DNA of 64,000 nt. Source: Lewinella sp. 4G2. Its GTDB lineage: Bacteria > Bacteroidota > Bacteroidia > Chitinophagales > Saprospiraceae. How positions within the stretch are numbered: position 1 is the stretch's first letter; every line of letters starts with the position of its first letter. Location: positions 1,364,001 to 1,428,000 of the forward strand of contig NZ_LVWJ02000014.1 in NCBI RefSeq assembly GCF_001625015.1, written 5' to 3'. Positions 18,895 to 28,516 of this stretch are shown one piece after another. The translations under genes and the position numbers were made by a program. The notes under the pieces are model-generated. The model made no database searches. It saw only the letters and a list, made by a program, of their open reading frames with translations, and was not told the origin of the DNA.

Positions 18895-20355
18895 CTAATC
18901 CTCACCTTCTTCACTGGCTGACGTCTCCGGAAGCGTGATGAGTACCTCCTCGATCCGCCGGGAGGTGACCGAGAGTGGTTTGAGGGTGTATTCCCCAATC
19001 TTGATCTCTTGCCCGGGCTCGGGGAAGTGGCCGATGGTCTCCAGAATGATACCGGCGAGAGATTCAGCCTCGCCCTTCAGCTCGTCAAAGGTGGTGGTAC
19101 TGAGATCGAGGACCCGGCAGACGTCATTCAGCAACGTTTTGCCATCAAATTCAAAGTTGTAGTCATCGATCTTGTTGAAGACGATCTCATCCCCTTCGTC
19201 AAACTCGTCCTGAATGTCACCAATCACTTCTTCCATGACGTCCTCGAGGGTGACGATGCCCTCCGTGCCGCCGTACTCATCCACGACGATGGCCATGTGC
19301 ATCTTTTGCTGTTGGAATTCCTTTAGCAGATCACTCACCTTCTTGTTCTCGGGTACGTACAGCACTTCTTGCCGGACGAGGCTCAACCAGTCGAAGTCAG
19401 CACTTTCGTAGCGGTAACCAAGCAGGTCCTTCACGTACAGGATTCCCCGCACCTTATCAAAGTCGTCTTCAAAGACGGGAATTCGACTGTAACTGTGTTC
19501 CCGGACGCGGTCTAGCAACTCGTGGTAGTTCGCACTCTGGTCGACGGCCACCACGTCTCCCCGGCTGCGCATGATCTGGCGGACGGTCACGTTGGCGAAG
19601 AGGACGATCTGTTTGAGGAGGAATACATCCTGTTGGCTCTCCTCCCCGTTCTCCTCCTGCTGTACGGTGAGGTCAATGGCCTCATCGATGTCTTGCTGGG
19701 TGGGCGAAAAATTGTCGTTGGTGTGGCTTTCCAGCCGGCGTTCGATAATGGAAGCTCCATTCACGAGGAGAACGGACACTGGTTTGAACAGGCTCATCAA
19801 AAAGTTGACCGGGCGGGCCATGAGGGAAGCCAGTTCCACCCGGTTCATACGGGCGTAGACTTTTGGCGCTACCTCTCCAAAAAGTACCAATAGAAACGTC
19901 ACTCCAACCACGGTAACGGTGAAGCGAATCGCTCCAGCCAGTGGTTCCGCTGAGAAGTAACCTTCAGGGTTAATGGCAAGACCAAATTGATCCAGGAACG
20001 AAAGGATGCCAGTAGCCCAATTGGTGAAAATAGATTCAGGGAACAGCGCCCGCAGTAGCACCTCCGAGATCAGGACGATCGCAATATTGATGAAGTTGTT
20101 GGCGATCAAGATCGTTGCCAATAACTGCCGCGGCCGCTCCCGGAAGTCAATCAGCGTCAGGCTGGCCGGCGTGGGGGATTCGGCGAAATCTTCGTAATCA
20201 TTATCCGTCAGCGAAAAGAAAGCTACTTCGGAGCCGGACACGAGCCCGGACAACAATAAGAGCAGCACGATTCCTCCACCACCGAAGATCAGCGTCGAAG
20301 TGAAGCTGAGCAGGAGGGTAGATTCAAAAAGGTAGGATAAACCGGTTGGGTCCAA
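18895..20355 (-). CDS. gldE: Gliding motility-associated protein GldE (CNNM/CorC-type)
   Basis: About 486 residues. An N-terminal CNNM membrane domain with four hydrophobic segments (about 15-215, including SGLVSGSEVAFFSLTDND) is followed by a CBS pair (IMRSRGDVVAVD, then YSRIPVFEDDFDKVRGILYVKDLL and VVDEYGGTEGIVTLEDVMEEVIGDI). A CorC_HlyC domain ends the protein. The gldE-ssb-mutY order is typical of Bacteroidota. No ATG fits: the open frame is preceded by a -7 box (20389-20396), and the first reasonable start is TTG at 20355, giving a DPTGLSYLF N-terminus. GldE supports gliding and type IX secretion in flavobacteria, although related CNNM proteins handle Mg2+. Confidence 0.88.
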   Translation of the reverse strand: MDPTGLSYLFESTLLLSFTSTLIFGGGGIVLLLLLSGLVSGSEVAFFSLTDNDYEDFAESPTPASLTLIDFRERPRQLLATILIANNFINIAIVLISEVLLRALFPESIFTNWATGILSFLDQFGLAINPEGYFSAEPLAGAIRFTVTVVGVTFLLVLFGEVAPKVYARMNRVELASLMARPVNFLMSLFKPVSVLLVNGASIIERRLESHTNDNFSPTQQDIDEAIDLTVQQEENGEESQQDVFLLKQIVLFANVTVRQIMRSRGDVVAVDQSANYHELLDRVREHSYSRIPVFEDDFDKVRGILYVKDLLGYRYESADFDWLSLVRQEVLYVPENKKVSDLLKEFQQQKMHMAIVVDEYGGTEGIVTLEDVMEEVIGDIQDEFDEGDEIVFNKIDDYNFEFDGKTLLNDVCRVLDLSTTTFDELKGEAESLAGIILETIGHFPEPGQEIKIGEYTLKPLSVTSRRIEEVLITLPETSASEEGED

Positions 20356-20388
20356 TGCAGTGCGCCCACGCGCAGGATGGTGAAGTTG

Positions 20389-20396
20389 CAAAGATA
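20389..20396 (-). promoter_or_regulatory. -7 promoter box TATCTTTG for gldE
   Basis: An exact TAnnTTTG match on the minus strand, 33 nt before the proposed TTG start. It argues against the longer open frame that would start inside the box. Confidence 0.5.
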
Positions 20397-20574
20397 GGGC
20401 AGCCCGGTAACCCGCGGGGTGAAGAATGGCTACGGTTGAACATCAGCCTACAACCTCCCTATTCACGGGGCACCCCTTGTATACTCGTGTAAGTACTTAC
20501 GGCTAAATGGATGGTATTCATGCTCGAGTTGCAGTACGCTGAGCCACTTACCTAGTCAATTATTTTACTGAGGA

Positions 20575-21075
20575 TTAAAATGGTAGGTCCTCTCCGTCGT
20601 CGTCAATGGCGGGAGCGGCTGGTGCCTGCGATGCGGGAGTTTGGGCAGGGGTAGCCGCCGTAGCTTGGGGAGCCGCCGGGGCGTTGTTTTCGGGAGTGTA
20701 AACTGGAGGTGCGTCAGCCAAAGAGGGGCGTGGACCTCCTTCACCAGCGTTAGGGTTGACGAGCACCCGGAAGTAGTTCGCCACGACTTCGGTGGTTTTC
20801 CGGTTGTTACCCTCCTTATCCTGCCACTTCCGGTGCGTCAGTTTGCCTTCCACGTAGACCATCACTCCTTTGTGCAGGGAACGTTGGGCGCGCTCGGCGG
20901 CCTGGCGCCAGACGACGACGTCGTGCCACTCTGTCTGTTCTTGCCATTCACCGCTGCGGTCCTTGTAGTTCTCTGAGGTAGCTACGGAGAAACGTCCAAC
21001 GGCTACTCCACTTTCAAGGGTGCGAATTTCGGGGTCGGAGCCGAGCCGGCCGATGAGGGTAACTTTATTGACCAT
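20575..21075 (-). CDS. ssb: Single-stranded DNA-binding protein
   Basis: The 166-residue protein has an N-terminal OB fold (residues 1-110) with the family motifs NKVTLIGRLGSDPEIR, TEWHDVVVWRQAAE and KGVMVYVEGKLTHRKWQD. An Ala/Pro/Thr-rich flexible linker follows, and the acidic tip DDDGEDLPF binds partner proteins. SSB coats single-stranded DNA in replication and repair. It lies between mutY and gldE on the same strand. Confidence 0.96.
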   Translation of the reverse strand: MVNKVTLIGRLGSDPEIRTLESGVAVGRFSVATSENYKDRSGEWQEQTEWHDVVVWRQAAERAQRSLHKGVMVYVEGKLTHRKWQDKEGNNRKTTEVVANYFRVLVNPNAGEGGPRPSLADAPPVYTPENNAPAAPQATAATPAQTPASQAPAAPAIDDDGEDLPF

Positions 21076-21152
21076 GGAGAGTGCGATTTAGCGGAATGGA
21101 ATCCTCTAGCAATTTGCCAGCAGGGGTGAAATGAGGAGCTTGGGATCGGTAA

Positions 21153-22241
21153 TCAGAAGAGGTCCAAAAGTAGGGTCTTATCCTCGATATATTTAGTGAT
21201 TACGCGTGGAAAGGCAAATTTATCCAACAATTTGTTTTGGGGTAGCAGGTAATTTTCAATACTTCCTGGCATTAATCCCCAACGAAAGGTGTGAAAGCTG
21301 ACGTAGATCGTCTGGTGCGTCAATTGTTGCTTATAGACCTGGCTGCGTTTGGTGAATTCCAATTCGGCGGCGGGGAGCCATTCGGGCCAATCGGGATGGT
21401 GGGCCAATTCCTGCGTGCCCACCTCATTACTGACGGTCTCGATGAGTGGGAACTCGTAGAGATCTTTCCAAATATCCTTACCCTGCCGTTGGCGGATGAT
21501 GGTTCGGTCGGCATCGTCTTTGATGACGAGGTAGTGGAAGTGGCGGTCCCGCCGCTTTAGCGTCTTTTGCTTGACGGGTAGCTCGTATACCTGGCCGTTG
21601 TTAAATGCCCTGCAGTTAGTTGAGAGTGGGCACTCTTTACAGCTAGCTCGTTTTGGCGTGCAGATCAGTGCGCCAAAGTCCATGATCGCCTGGTTGAAGC
21701 GTGCGGCGGGTACGTCACCGAGGGCATCCGTCGCCAACTGTGCGAAGAGTTTTTTGCCGGGGGTGCTATCAATCGGTGTTGAATTACCAGCGTAGCGGGC
21801 GAGGATGCGGTATACGTTGCCATCCACCACGGCTACCTGTTCACCGAAGGCGAAACTGGCTATCGCCGCGGCGGTGTACGGCCCGACGCCGGGAAGTTTC
21901 CTGAGCTTATCGGCGGTATCTGGAAACTGCCCGCCATATTCGGCTACCACCATGCGGGCGGCCCTCAGCAAGTTGCGAGCACGGGAATAGTAACCTAAGC
22001 CTTCCCATAGTTTCATGACGGCGTCGTCATCAGCTGCGGCCAGGTCTGCCACTGTAGGGTATGTCTCGGCAAACCGCTCGTAGTAAGCGCGGCCCTGCTC
22101 GACGCGGGTTTGCTGCAGAATGATCTCACTCAACCAGATGTTATACGCGTCGCGGTGTTCCTTCCAGGGCATTGGCCGCCGTTCGGGTAGGTACCACGCC
22201 AGAAGTTGCGTTCGAAAATATTTCCAGTCCGCTTTAGTCAA
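21153..22241 (-). CDS. mutY: A/G-specific adenine DNA glycosylase
   Basis: The 362-residue enzyme removes adenine mispaired with 8-oxoguanine. The N-terminal region has WKEHRDAYNIWLSEIILQQT (catalytic Glu region). The helix-hairpin-helix is LPGVGPYTAAAIASFAFG, followed by the catalytic-Asp region VVDGNVYRILAR. The 4Fe-4S ligands are C-x6-C-x2-C-x5-C in CTPKRASCKECPLSTNC. The C-terminal NUDIX-like domain that recognises 8-oxoG is present (about 230-362). It is probably co-transcribed with ssb (77-bp gap). Confidence 0.95.
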   Translation of the reverse strand: MTKADWKYFRTQLLAWYLPERRPMPWKEHRDAYNIWLSEIILQQTRVEQGRAYYERFAETYPTVADLAAADDDAVMKLWEGLGYYSRARNLLRAARMVVAEYGGQFPDTADKLRKLPGVGPYTAAAIASFAFGEQVAVVDGNVYRILARYAGNSTPIDSTPGKKLFAQLATDALGDVPAARFNQAIMDFGALICTPKRASCKECPLSTNCRAFNNGQVYELPVKQKTLKRRDRHFHYLVIKDDADRTIIRQRQGKDIWKDLYEFPLIETVSNEVGTQELAHHPDWPEWLPAAELEFTKRSQVYKQQLTHQTIYVSFHTFRWGLMPGSIENYLLPQNKLLDKFAFPRVITKYIEDKTLLLDLF

Positions 22242-22282
22242 CGATGTGGAGTTATTAGTGCGTCGTAAGGTCGCATAAAAAA

Positions 22283-22306
22283 ACCGGGGCGTTGTAGCGC
22301 CCCGGT
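22283..22306 (-). terminator. Terminator after the ECF sigma factor gene
   Basis: Arms ACCGGGGCG and CGCCCCGGT with a 6-nt loop. On the minus strand the stem is followed by seven T residues. Confidence 0.88.
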
Positions 22307-22382
22307 CGAAATAGGTTTTGATAGTTTACCATGCACAATAGTTATGGACTGATGCACCACAGTAAGCCGACAGTCAGTACAC

Positions 22383-22907
22383 TTAGGCGGTCTGCCGAAG
22401 CTTCCCGTACTGGCGGGCAATTTGTAGTTTAAGGTCTTTACGCGCAAAGAAGATGCGGCTCTTCACGGTGCCCAGGGGAAGACCCAGGTGGTCAGCGATC
22501 TCCTGGTATTTGAAGCCCTGATAGTGCATGAGGAAAGGAATACGGGTACTATCATCCAAATCATTGATCAGGACGGTCAGCTCCTTGATCAAAATATCGC
22601 TCTCCGCCTCATTATCGATCTGGGTACGGCCAGAATTGAGGTAGTATAGGTTCTCCGTATTGTCCATGATCGTGTTCGCCTTCATCTTCTTCCGGTAGTT
22701 GTTGATGAAGATGTTTTTCATGATCGTGAAGAGCCAGGCCTTCAGGTTAGTGCCGGGGTTGAACTTATCCCGGTTCGTAATGGCGCGGAAGGCAGTTTCC
22801 TGGTAGAGATCCTTCGCATCCTCCGAGTTCTTCGTCAGATTGTAAGCGAAAGAATTAAGTAGCGTAGTTAACCGATTGAACTCGGTAAAAAATTCCATTT
22901 GGGACAT
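22383..22907 (-). CDS. ECF RNA polymerase sigma factor
   Basis: The 174-residue sigma-70 family protein has only regions 2 and 4. Region 2 contains DAKDLYQETAFRAITNRDKFNPGTNLKA (core binding and -10 recognition) with a WLFTIMKNIFINNYR helix. Region 4 has the helix-turn-helix FKYQEIADHLGLPLGTVKSRIFFARKDLK. No anti-sigma gene is adjacent, which is common for this Bacteroidota subgroup. Its promoter carries TAAATTTG 29 nt upstream and its transcript ends at a strong terminator, so it is a single-gene unit. The regulon is unknown. Confidence 0.93.
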   Translation of the reverse strand: MSQMEFFTEFNRLTTLLNSFAYNLTKNSEDAKDLYQETAFRAITNRDKFNPGTNLKAWLFTIMKNIFINNYRKKMKANTIMDNTENLYYLNSGRTQIDNEAESDILIKELTVLINDLDDSTRIPFLMHYQGFKYQEIADHLGLPLGTVKSRIFFARKDLKLQIARQYGKLRQTA

Positions 22908-22936
22908 GATAGAAGGCTTTAGTGGTTTTGTCTAAC

Positions 22937-22944
22937 CAAATTTA
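22937..22944 (-). promoter_or_regulatory. -7 promoter box TAAATTTG for the sigma factor
   Basis: An exact TAnnTTTG match on the minus strand, 29 nt before the ATG. A TTG about 23 nt further upstream could be the -33 element. Confidence 0.6.
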
Positions 22945-23487
22945 GGCAAAACTTAAATGGATTGCAAGGTTTTTGCACCCACTGGAATCTATCCTAACCC
23001 TGCATCACTTAGGGCCTATTCTCCAAACCTCTGTAAAACAAAGCTTTACGTCTGTTTAACAGTGCGCATCCGTAAATTGAACTTTCAGTAAAAAATGAAA
23101 TATAGATTGTTTTGTCTAAGAGATTGCCATTCTATTGTGCTTAAACGCTCGACAAAGCTCAATCAGAGTACAAAAATAGGCATGGCGGAAGATGACCAGG
23201 TAACAATGAAGTTCCGTTTGTCTAACTTGTCCAATACTCTGCCTAAGCTGCTGAAGGCCTGATATCATACAGCCAATCCAGCATCCGCTGACTAAATCAT
23301 CGCTCAGGACCTGTCCACTATTCGGTCCAAAATATTGCACCTGCGGCAGCGACACGTTCTGAGTCCCCCACTTAGTCGAGACGCCCGATATAGAGTGAAT
23401 GACGGGCATGCAGGAATTCGGACTAAGTGCGTTGATGCTTAGTTTCCAAGGTCTAAAGGAGCAGTAAGTACCTAAGAGGATACTCCG
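22945..23487. other. Non-coding stretch upstream of the sigma factor gene
   Basis: I see no convincing gene. It contains one 49-bp repeat (23337-23385). An open frame on the minus strand across 23116-23409 runs through the repeat and resembles no family I recognise. Confidence 0.5.
23337..23385 (+). repeat. 49-bp dispersed repeat, long form (copy 3)
   Basis: It starts GCACCTGCGGCAGCGACACG and ends GTCGAGACGCC, the most diverged of the three long copies. In the 3' stem the outer T-G pair of the others is T-A here, but two inner pairs are lost. Confidence 0.8.
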
Positions 23488-24579
23488 TCAGCGCTGGGCG
23501 TTCAGGACGAAGTAGAGTGCAGCGGCAAAGAAGATGATGTTGGGCATCCACATCCCCAGGTAGATGGGCATCCCGGCAGAAGTAGTGATGGTGGAAGCGA
23601 ACTGGGTAACGAAGACGAAAAGCGCCCCAATGAAGATCCCTAAAGCCAACTGAATCCCCATCCCTCCCCTGGTCTTGCGGCCGGCGACGGATACTCCGAT
23701 CAGCGTAAGGATGAAGATCGTAAACGGCTGCGCCGAGCGACGGGCTAATTCTACCTGGTACTGACGGACGTTGCCCGCCCCCCGCGCCTGCTGTTTGCTG
23801 AGGTGCCTGATCAACTGGGGAGTCGTCATCGATTGCTGCTCTTCCTTGTACTCCACGAAGTCGGCGGGGAAGAGGTTAAGCACGGTGTCCAGGTGGCCAA
23901 AGGCACCTACCTCCAACGTTTCGTTAATGCCGTCAAACGTTCGTTGCTCGTAGTTGGAGAGCCGCCAGAAGGAAGGATCACCAGGCGTAAACTTGGCCGA
24001 ACGGGCTTTCGTTAGCGCTACCAGCTCGTTGTTCTCGAAGTGCTCGATCCGGAAATTGCGGGCGGAACTATCCAATTTGCTGTAGTGCGTCATGAACACT
24101 TTCGTGCCCGGAGCGACGAAGAAGTGAACGTTGCTCGTTTTGCCCTTGTCCCGATTGCGGCCAAAGTGGGTGCGCTCAATGTCCGTTCGGATCTCATTAC
24201 CCCAGGGGATGACAAAGTGAACGCCCACCAGGAACAGAAAGGCGAGGAAAGCCGCCGTCACCATAAAGGGCCGCAGAAAACGCCGGAAACTGACCCCGGC
24301 ATTGAGAATACTGATGATCTCCGAATTAGCCGCCATCCTTCCCGTAAAGAAGATGACCGCGATCAGGCAGAGCATGGGCCAGATGAACCCCATAATGAAG
24401 AGCAGGAAACTGGGGAAGTACTGAAAGGCAATCTCGAACTTGGTGATGTCCGATTCGATGAAGCGCTCGGTCTTATCACTAAAATCAATGATGATGCTCA
24501 CCATGGAGAAGATCAGCAACGTAAAGAAGAACGTGCGGAGAAACTTGCCAACAATGTACCAATCCAGCTTTTTCAGCAT
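23488..24579 (-). CDS. LptF/LptG-family permease (YjgP/YjgQ)
   Basis: The 363-residue inner-membrane protein has the family layout of three N-terminal membrane helices, a periplasmic beta domain (about 130-270) and three C-terminal helices. The N-terminus MLKKLDWYIVGKFLRTFFFTLLIF and the motif ILNAGVSFRRFLRP are characteristic. LptF/G form the membrane part of the ABC machine that pulls lipopolysaccharide out of the inner membrane. The start at 24579 is chosen because the first 21 codons of the longer open frame lie before the family N-terminus. A second permease gene is not in the window. Confidence 0.92.
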   Translation of the reverse strand: MLKKLDWYIVGKFLRTFFFTLLIFSMVSIIIDFSDKTERFIESDITKFEIAFQYFPSFLLFIMGFIWPMLCLIAVIFFTGRMAANSEIISILNAGVSFRRFLRPFMVTAAFLAFLFLVGVHFVIPWGNEIRTDIERTHFGRNRDKGKTSNVHFFVAPGTKVFMTHYSKLDSSARNFRIEHFENNELVALTKARSAKFTPGDPSFWRLSNYEQRTFDGINETLEVGAFGHLDTVLNLFPADFVEYKEEQQSMTTPQLIRHLSKQQARGAGNVRQYQVELARRSAQPFTIFILTLIGVSVAGRKTRGGMGIQLALGIFIGALFVFVTQFASTITTSAGMPIYLGMWMPNIIFFAAALYFVLNAQR

Positions 24580-24658
24580 CGAACAGTCGTGAATAAGAAT
24601 AGAGTTAATAGGACGCGCTGGCACTTCGGATCGTTGCCTCACCGCACCCCCAAATAAG

Positions 24659-24697
24659 TCGGGCCCGGCGCGGTGATGATCACCAGGCCGGGCCCGA
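24659..24697 (-). terminator. Long GC-rich hairpin after the metalloprotease gene
   Basis: Arms TCGGGCCCGGC and GCCGGGCCCGA with an inner GGTGAT/ATCACC pairing lie 27 nt past the stop. There is no strong T-run. Confidence 0.7.
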
Positions 24698-24723
24698 AGG
24701 TAAGTAGCTTACGCCGTGCGAAA

Positions 24724-27700
24724 CTACTGCTTAACTACCCGCCGGACGGCTCCATCCACGCGCAGCAAGTAAACGCCGCTGGCCAGGGTGGAAGTATTAA
24801 TGGTAGTAGCGCCCGTCAATCCCTCCACGCGGCGGGTTTGCAGACGGCGACCGTTCAGGTCGAACAATTCCACGTCGATGGTGCGGTTCACCTGGGCGGA
24901 CCAGCGCACGTTCAATTCACTGGCTACTGGGTTGGGGAAGACCTCTAACCCAGCCTCGAGAGCACTAACGTCATCGTTGGAAACCACGACGGCGTCCGGA
25001 TCGATAATGATATCGTGGTCCACGATCGGTAGGTAACCACCGTTCGGCGTGGTGATCACAAAACCAAAGAAGTCTTCGTCTTTAGAGTCATCAAGGTGCT
25101 CGTACTTAAGGCCAACCACGTTGATGTCCTTCTGGCGCCAAGTATCCCCCAGGCCAAGTTCACGGCCGTAGAGTAGCAGGCGACCTACTTCCGGAAGTTC
25201 AGTCAACGTGTAAACGACGTCGCGGTCACCAAACTCACTGCTGGTAGCTTCCAGGTCCGCCTGCAAGATGTGGTTACGCGCCAGCGGGGGCACGAGGGTG
25301 GCGTTGTTAGCAATGCGCTCGGGCGCTTCCGGCGTGGTGGCCGTACAGAACTGGATGCTCCAATCTTCAATGGCACCGGCGGATCCACCGGTCTCCAGTA
25401 CCTCAACTTCCAGGATCCAATCACCAAACACGCGCTCACCGACCAGATCGGCCAGGGAGCCTACGGGCTGCTGCACGATCGCCTGATCCGGTGGGCAGGT
25501 GATGTTGTCCGGCGCATCATCGTCGAAACCAAGGATGATGGCATTGGTAGAAATTGGGCAATTCTGCTTGTACAGATCCACCACGGTTCCGGCGGGGCTG
25601 ATGAGGCGGACGTTCAGCTCAGCAACAAAGTTGTAGCGCACGTTGATGAGCGGGATGTTGACGTCACCAATCACGCCGTTCTGATCATCCACGAACAAAC
25701 GGCTTTCCGCTTTGAAACTGGGGCCACGACCCTGGAGGGGTATTGCCCGGCCATCGGATGCGTAATCGTTACAGCTTGTATTGACGGTGCGGAAACTGCT
25801 GGTGGTACGCCAGTCACCGAAACCACAACGGTTACGGGGGCGAACGCGCCAGAAGTAAAGGGTATTTTCTGTGAAGAAGTCCTCCGGGCTAAATTCCGTT
25901 TCTTCGAGACCAGTCGCCTCCGCAAAAATGCTCTCCTGGGAGAAATCCGGACTGGTAGCAATCTGAATTTGGTAATCACGCGCGTTGGCGGATTCCGTCC
26001 AGTCAAAATTGGTACCCAGGACGATGCCACCCGTTCCTTCGGCGGGCGAGACGGTGACGAGGTCACTGAAGTCATTACTTACTACGTCCAGCAGAATTTC
26101 CCGACGGGCTGTATCGAGGCTTTCGGTTACGCCAATGAGAGTCAGGGGTACAATGCCAGTGAAGTTTACGGTGCCAAAGTCTACTTCCAGTGTAGTAAGG
26201 GTGCCGGGCTGGATCGCCGTCTCGGCAAAAGTCACCGTTGCGCCTTCCGGCAAACTGCTGTCTTCAATGCTGAGGTTAATTAACTCGTCAAAATTGAGGA
26301 TGCTGGTTGTACTCACCTCAACTGAAAGCGTGTTGGGGAGGCAAAACTCCTGGTAGCGAATGCCGGGCTCCAAAGTGTAACCTGGCTCGATGGCCTGGGA
26401 TACGGAGAAGTTCTGCCGGTTGACGTTCAGGAAGATATTCTCGGAAGCCTTCACCATCAGGCGAGCTGATCCGGTACGGGCTTCTTCGGGAACGGTTACG
26501 AAAGCGCTCCCGGTGTTGGGGGCATCTTCAGCAAGTACGAGATCAAAGGTCTGGCCGCCGTCGAGGGAGAGCATGATGTCCACGCGCTTACAGTTAACAC
26601 GGCCGCCGTCGGTGCCGGCAACATCCCAGGTAACTTCCTGGTAATCGCCTACGCGCCACGCCGCTTCGGTGGGTTCGTTAACGACGAAGGGGCCGGCGGA
26701 CTCATCCGTAGAGAAGACAAAGGTTTCCCAGTCTACACCACCGGCCTCATCGTTATAGTCGTGGGCCGTGAGGCGGAAGGTGATGTCCCGCTCGTAGGTT
26801 GGTAGTACCTCTGCGTTAGAGCGTACGCCGTTAACCAGGTTATTCAGGGCTGGTAGGTAACGGACATTCCCTTCTTCGGAGGGTGGGTAGGAACGGAAGA
26901 GCGGCGCGGTACCCGTTGGATTCCGAATGTCGGAAGCGGGGCCAAGGTCGTACTGTTCCCAGTTGTAGCGGATGATGTCATCCTCATTCTCATCCGTAGC
27001 GGAACCCTCCAGGCGGAAGGGGGTGCTGATGGGGATAACCAGGTTGTCACCCATTTCCAGGGTTACTTCCGGCGTAAAGTTGTCCGTTGGAATTACCGTG
27101 GCGCAGGCAAAACCTCCACCGCTTTCCACGGTAGTAAAGTTGAGGAACTGCTCAATGCTACCCACGTGGTAGTAGGGAGAGCGACCACCGATATTCTGGT
27201 TGCCACAAGCCCGGGCGTAGGACATGATGGAGTTGCCCGCACCCGGCTCGAAGGAAGTATTCGAAGCGCGCTGGTTCTGGGAATTGGGGCAGTTGTTCCA
27301 GCTGTGGCTGACCGCGAATTGGTGGGCAACTTCGTGCGCCATCGTACCAAGCGCCGCACCCAGAACTGTACCACTTACGCAGGTAATACCCCGCGTTTTA
27401 CCGGGCGTACAGGCCGCACCACTCACGACGCCACCGACGTCATTACAACGGGCGGTGAAGAGGTGGCCGACATCATAAGTGTCCGCACCAACATTATTCA
27501 ACTGGAAGGCAGGAAGCACCTGGCTCAGCAGCTCGCCACCCTGGTTAGCGTTGGTGTAGGGGTCCGTCGTCGGGTCAACGTAAATGAGGCCATCGACGAT
27601 GATGAGGTTCATCTTCATCCCCACCTGCGGCTCGAGGATAGAGTTGAGGGCGGAGGTCGCTTCGTTGAAGGCGGCCCGAACACCGGTAGCGGTTCCACCA

Positions 27701-28362
27701 ATATCGGATTTCTGCGCAAACTCTCCGGTGTTCGTCATGATGAAGTCGTACACCCGTAACTCACGGGGCAGATTGCCCGCCTTCAGGTTGCCCATCAGGC
27801 CAGCGGGGAGGGGCTCTTTGCGGAGGTTCTGCCCTTCTTCGTTTAGTTCCAGGCCTGAGTAGTCGGGAGATGCCGCGAAGTCATCAAATCCACAACTCAG
27901 TGGGCCGGCGTTTTCCTGGGCGACTTCCATGAAGTCCGCGTAGCTGTACACGGCGTACAACCCTTCGGCGGCGTTAATGGCCTCAATCACGTAGTGGCCA
28001 TTTGGCCCCTGGATGACGCCGGAGATCCGTTCCGGACTTGTCGCAATACGGCCAGTACCGTATTCATTTACCACCCGGTAACTACCGAGGGTCTTATCGT
28101 TGGGGAGGAGGTCAGCATCCCACACCTGGTAGCTAAGCATAGTACCATCGGGGAGGGGTAGGTCTACCGACACCTTTGATTTTTGGCGAGAATACTCCTT
28201 CGGGGCGCGGTCAAAAGACTGCATCAGTGCCGGCATGTCCAGCAGTACGGTCTTGGTTTCGGCCTGGGCATTGTTGGCAGCAACGTCCGTAAATTGAAAG
28301 GAAGATTGGGCGTTTACCGCAAAGGAAGCGATGAGGGCCAGGGCTAGTAATATTCTCTGCAT
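24724..28362 (-). CDS. Secreted reprolysin-like metalloprotease with P domain and type IX sorting domain
   Basis: About 1212 residues. A signal peptide (1-19, ending VNAQ) is followed by a propeptide-like region. The catalytic domain carries the metzincin zinc motif HEVAHQFAVSH (H343, E344, H347, H353). Then come Ig-like and FN3-like segments and a proprotein convertase P-type domain (about 920-1070, with AELNVRLISPAGT and DWSIQFC). A Por secretion tail follows: VFPNPVASELNV, then LFDLNGRRLQT and ASGVYLLRV. The protein should cross the outer membrane by type IX secretion and be released or anchored at the surface. The start at 28362 is downstream of a TATCTTCG box; the 15 extra upstream codons are rejected. 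Confidence 0.93.
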   Translation of the reverse strand: MQRILLALALIASFAVNAQSSFQFTDVAANNAQAETKTVLLDMPALMQSFDRAPKEYSRQKSKVSVDLPLPDGTMLSYQVWDADLLPNDKTLGSYRVVNEYGTGRIATSPERISGVIQGPNGHYVIEAINAAEGLYAVYSYADFMEVAQENAGPLSCGFDDFAASPDYSGLELNEEGQNLRKEPLPAGLMGNLKAGNLPRELRVYDFIMTNTGEFAQKSDIGGTATGVRAAFNEATSALNSILEPQVGMKMNLIIVDGLIYVDPTTDPYTNANQGGELLSQVLPAFQLNNVGADTYDVGHLFTARCNDVGGVVSGAACTPGKTRGITCVSGTVLGAALGTMAHEVAHQFAVSHSWNNCPNSQNQRASNTSFEPGAGNSIMSYARACGNQNIGGRSPYYHVGSIEQFLNFTTVESGGGFACATVIPTDNFTPEVTLEMGDNLVIPISTPFRLEGSATDENEDDIIRYNWEQYDLGPASDIRNPTGTAPLFRSYPPSEEGNVRYLPALNNLVNGVRSNAEVLPTYERDITFRLTAHDYNDEAGGVDWETFVFSTDESAGPFVVNEPTEAAWRVGDYQEVTWDVAGTDGGRVNCKRVDIMLSLDGGQTFDLVLAEDAPNTGSAFVTVPEEARTGSARLMVKASENIFLNVNRQNFSVSQAIEPGYTLEPGIRYQEFCLPNTLSVEVSTTSILNFDELINLSIEDSSLPEGATVTFAETAIQPGTLTTLEVDFGTVNFTGIVPLTLIGVTESLDTARREILLDVVSNDFSDLVTVSPAEGTGGIVLGTNFDWTESANARDYQIQIATSPDFSQESIFAEATGLEETEFSPEDFFTENTLYFWRVRPRNRCGFGDWRTTSSFRTVNTSCNDYASDGRAIPLQGRGPSFKAESRLFVDDQNGVIGDVNIPLINVRYNFVAELNVRLISPAGTVVDLYKQNCPISTNAIILGFDDDAPDNITCPPDQAIVQQPVGSLADLVGERVFGDWILEVEVLETGGSAGAIEDWSIQFCTATTPEAPERIANNATLVPPLARNHILQADLEATSSEFGDRDVVYTLTELPEVGRLLLYGRELGLGDTWRQKDINVVGLKYEHLDDSKDEDFFGFVITTPNGGYLPIVDHDIIIDPDAVVVSNDDVSALEAGLEVFPNPVASELNVRWSAQVNRTIDVELFDLNGRRLQTRRVEGLTGATTINTSTLASGVYLLRVDGAVRRVVKQ

Positions 28363-28389
28363 AATATAGGGTGTGGGCAAATTTGACGA

Positions 28390-28397
28390 CGAAGATA
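28390..28397 (-). promoter_or_regulatory. -7 promoter box TATCTTCG for the metalloprotease
   Basis: A minus-strand match to the TAnnTTCG variant, 27 nt before the ATG, giving a short 5' leader. Confidence 0.45.
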
Positions 28398-28516
28398 GGG
28401 GCGGCACTACTCTGGTGTAGTCGCACGGGTTACAAGTTAAGCAATAGCGGGTAACGCGTGGCGCGCATTAAGCAACGCCCAACGCCAAAGCCAGGTTCAA
28501 CTGCGGGTGGATAGTG

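Noticed and set aside
23116-23409. 97-codon open frame upstream of the LptF/G gene
   Set aside because: Part of it is the translated 49-bp repeat, codon use is poor, and no domain is recognised.
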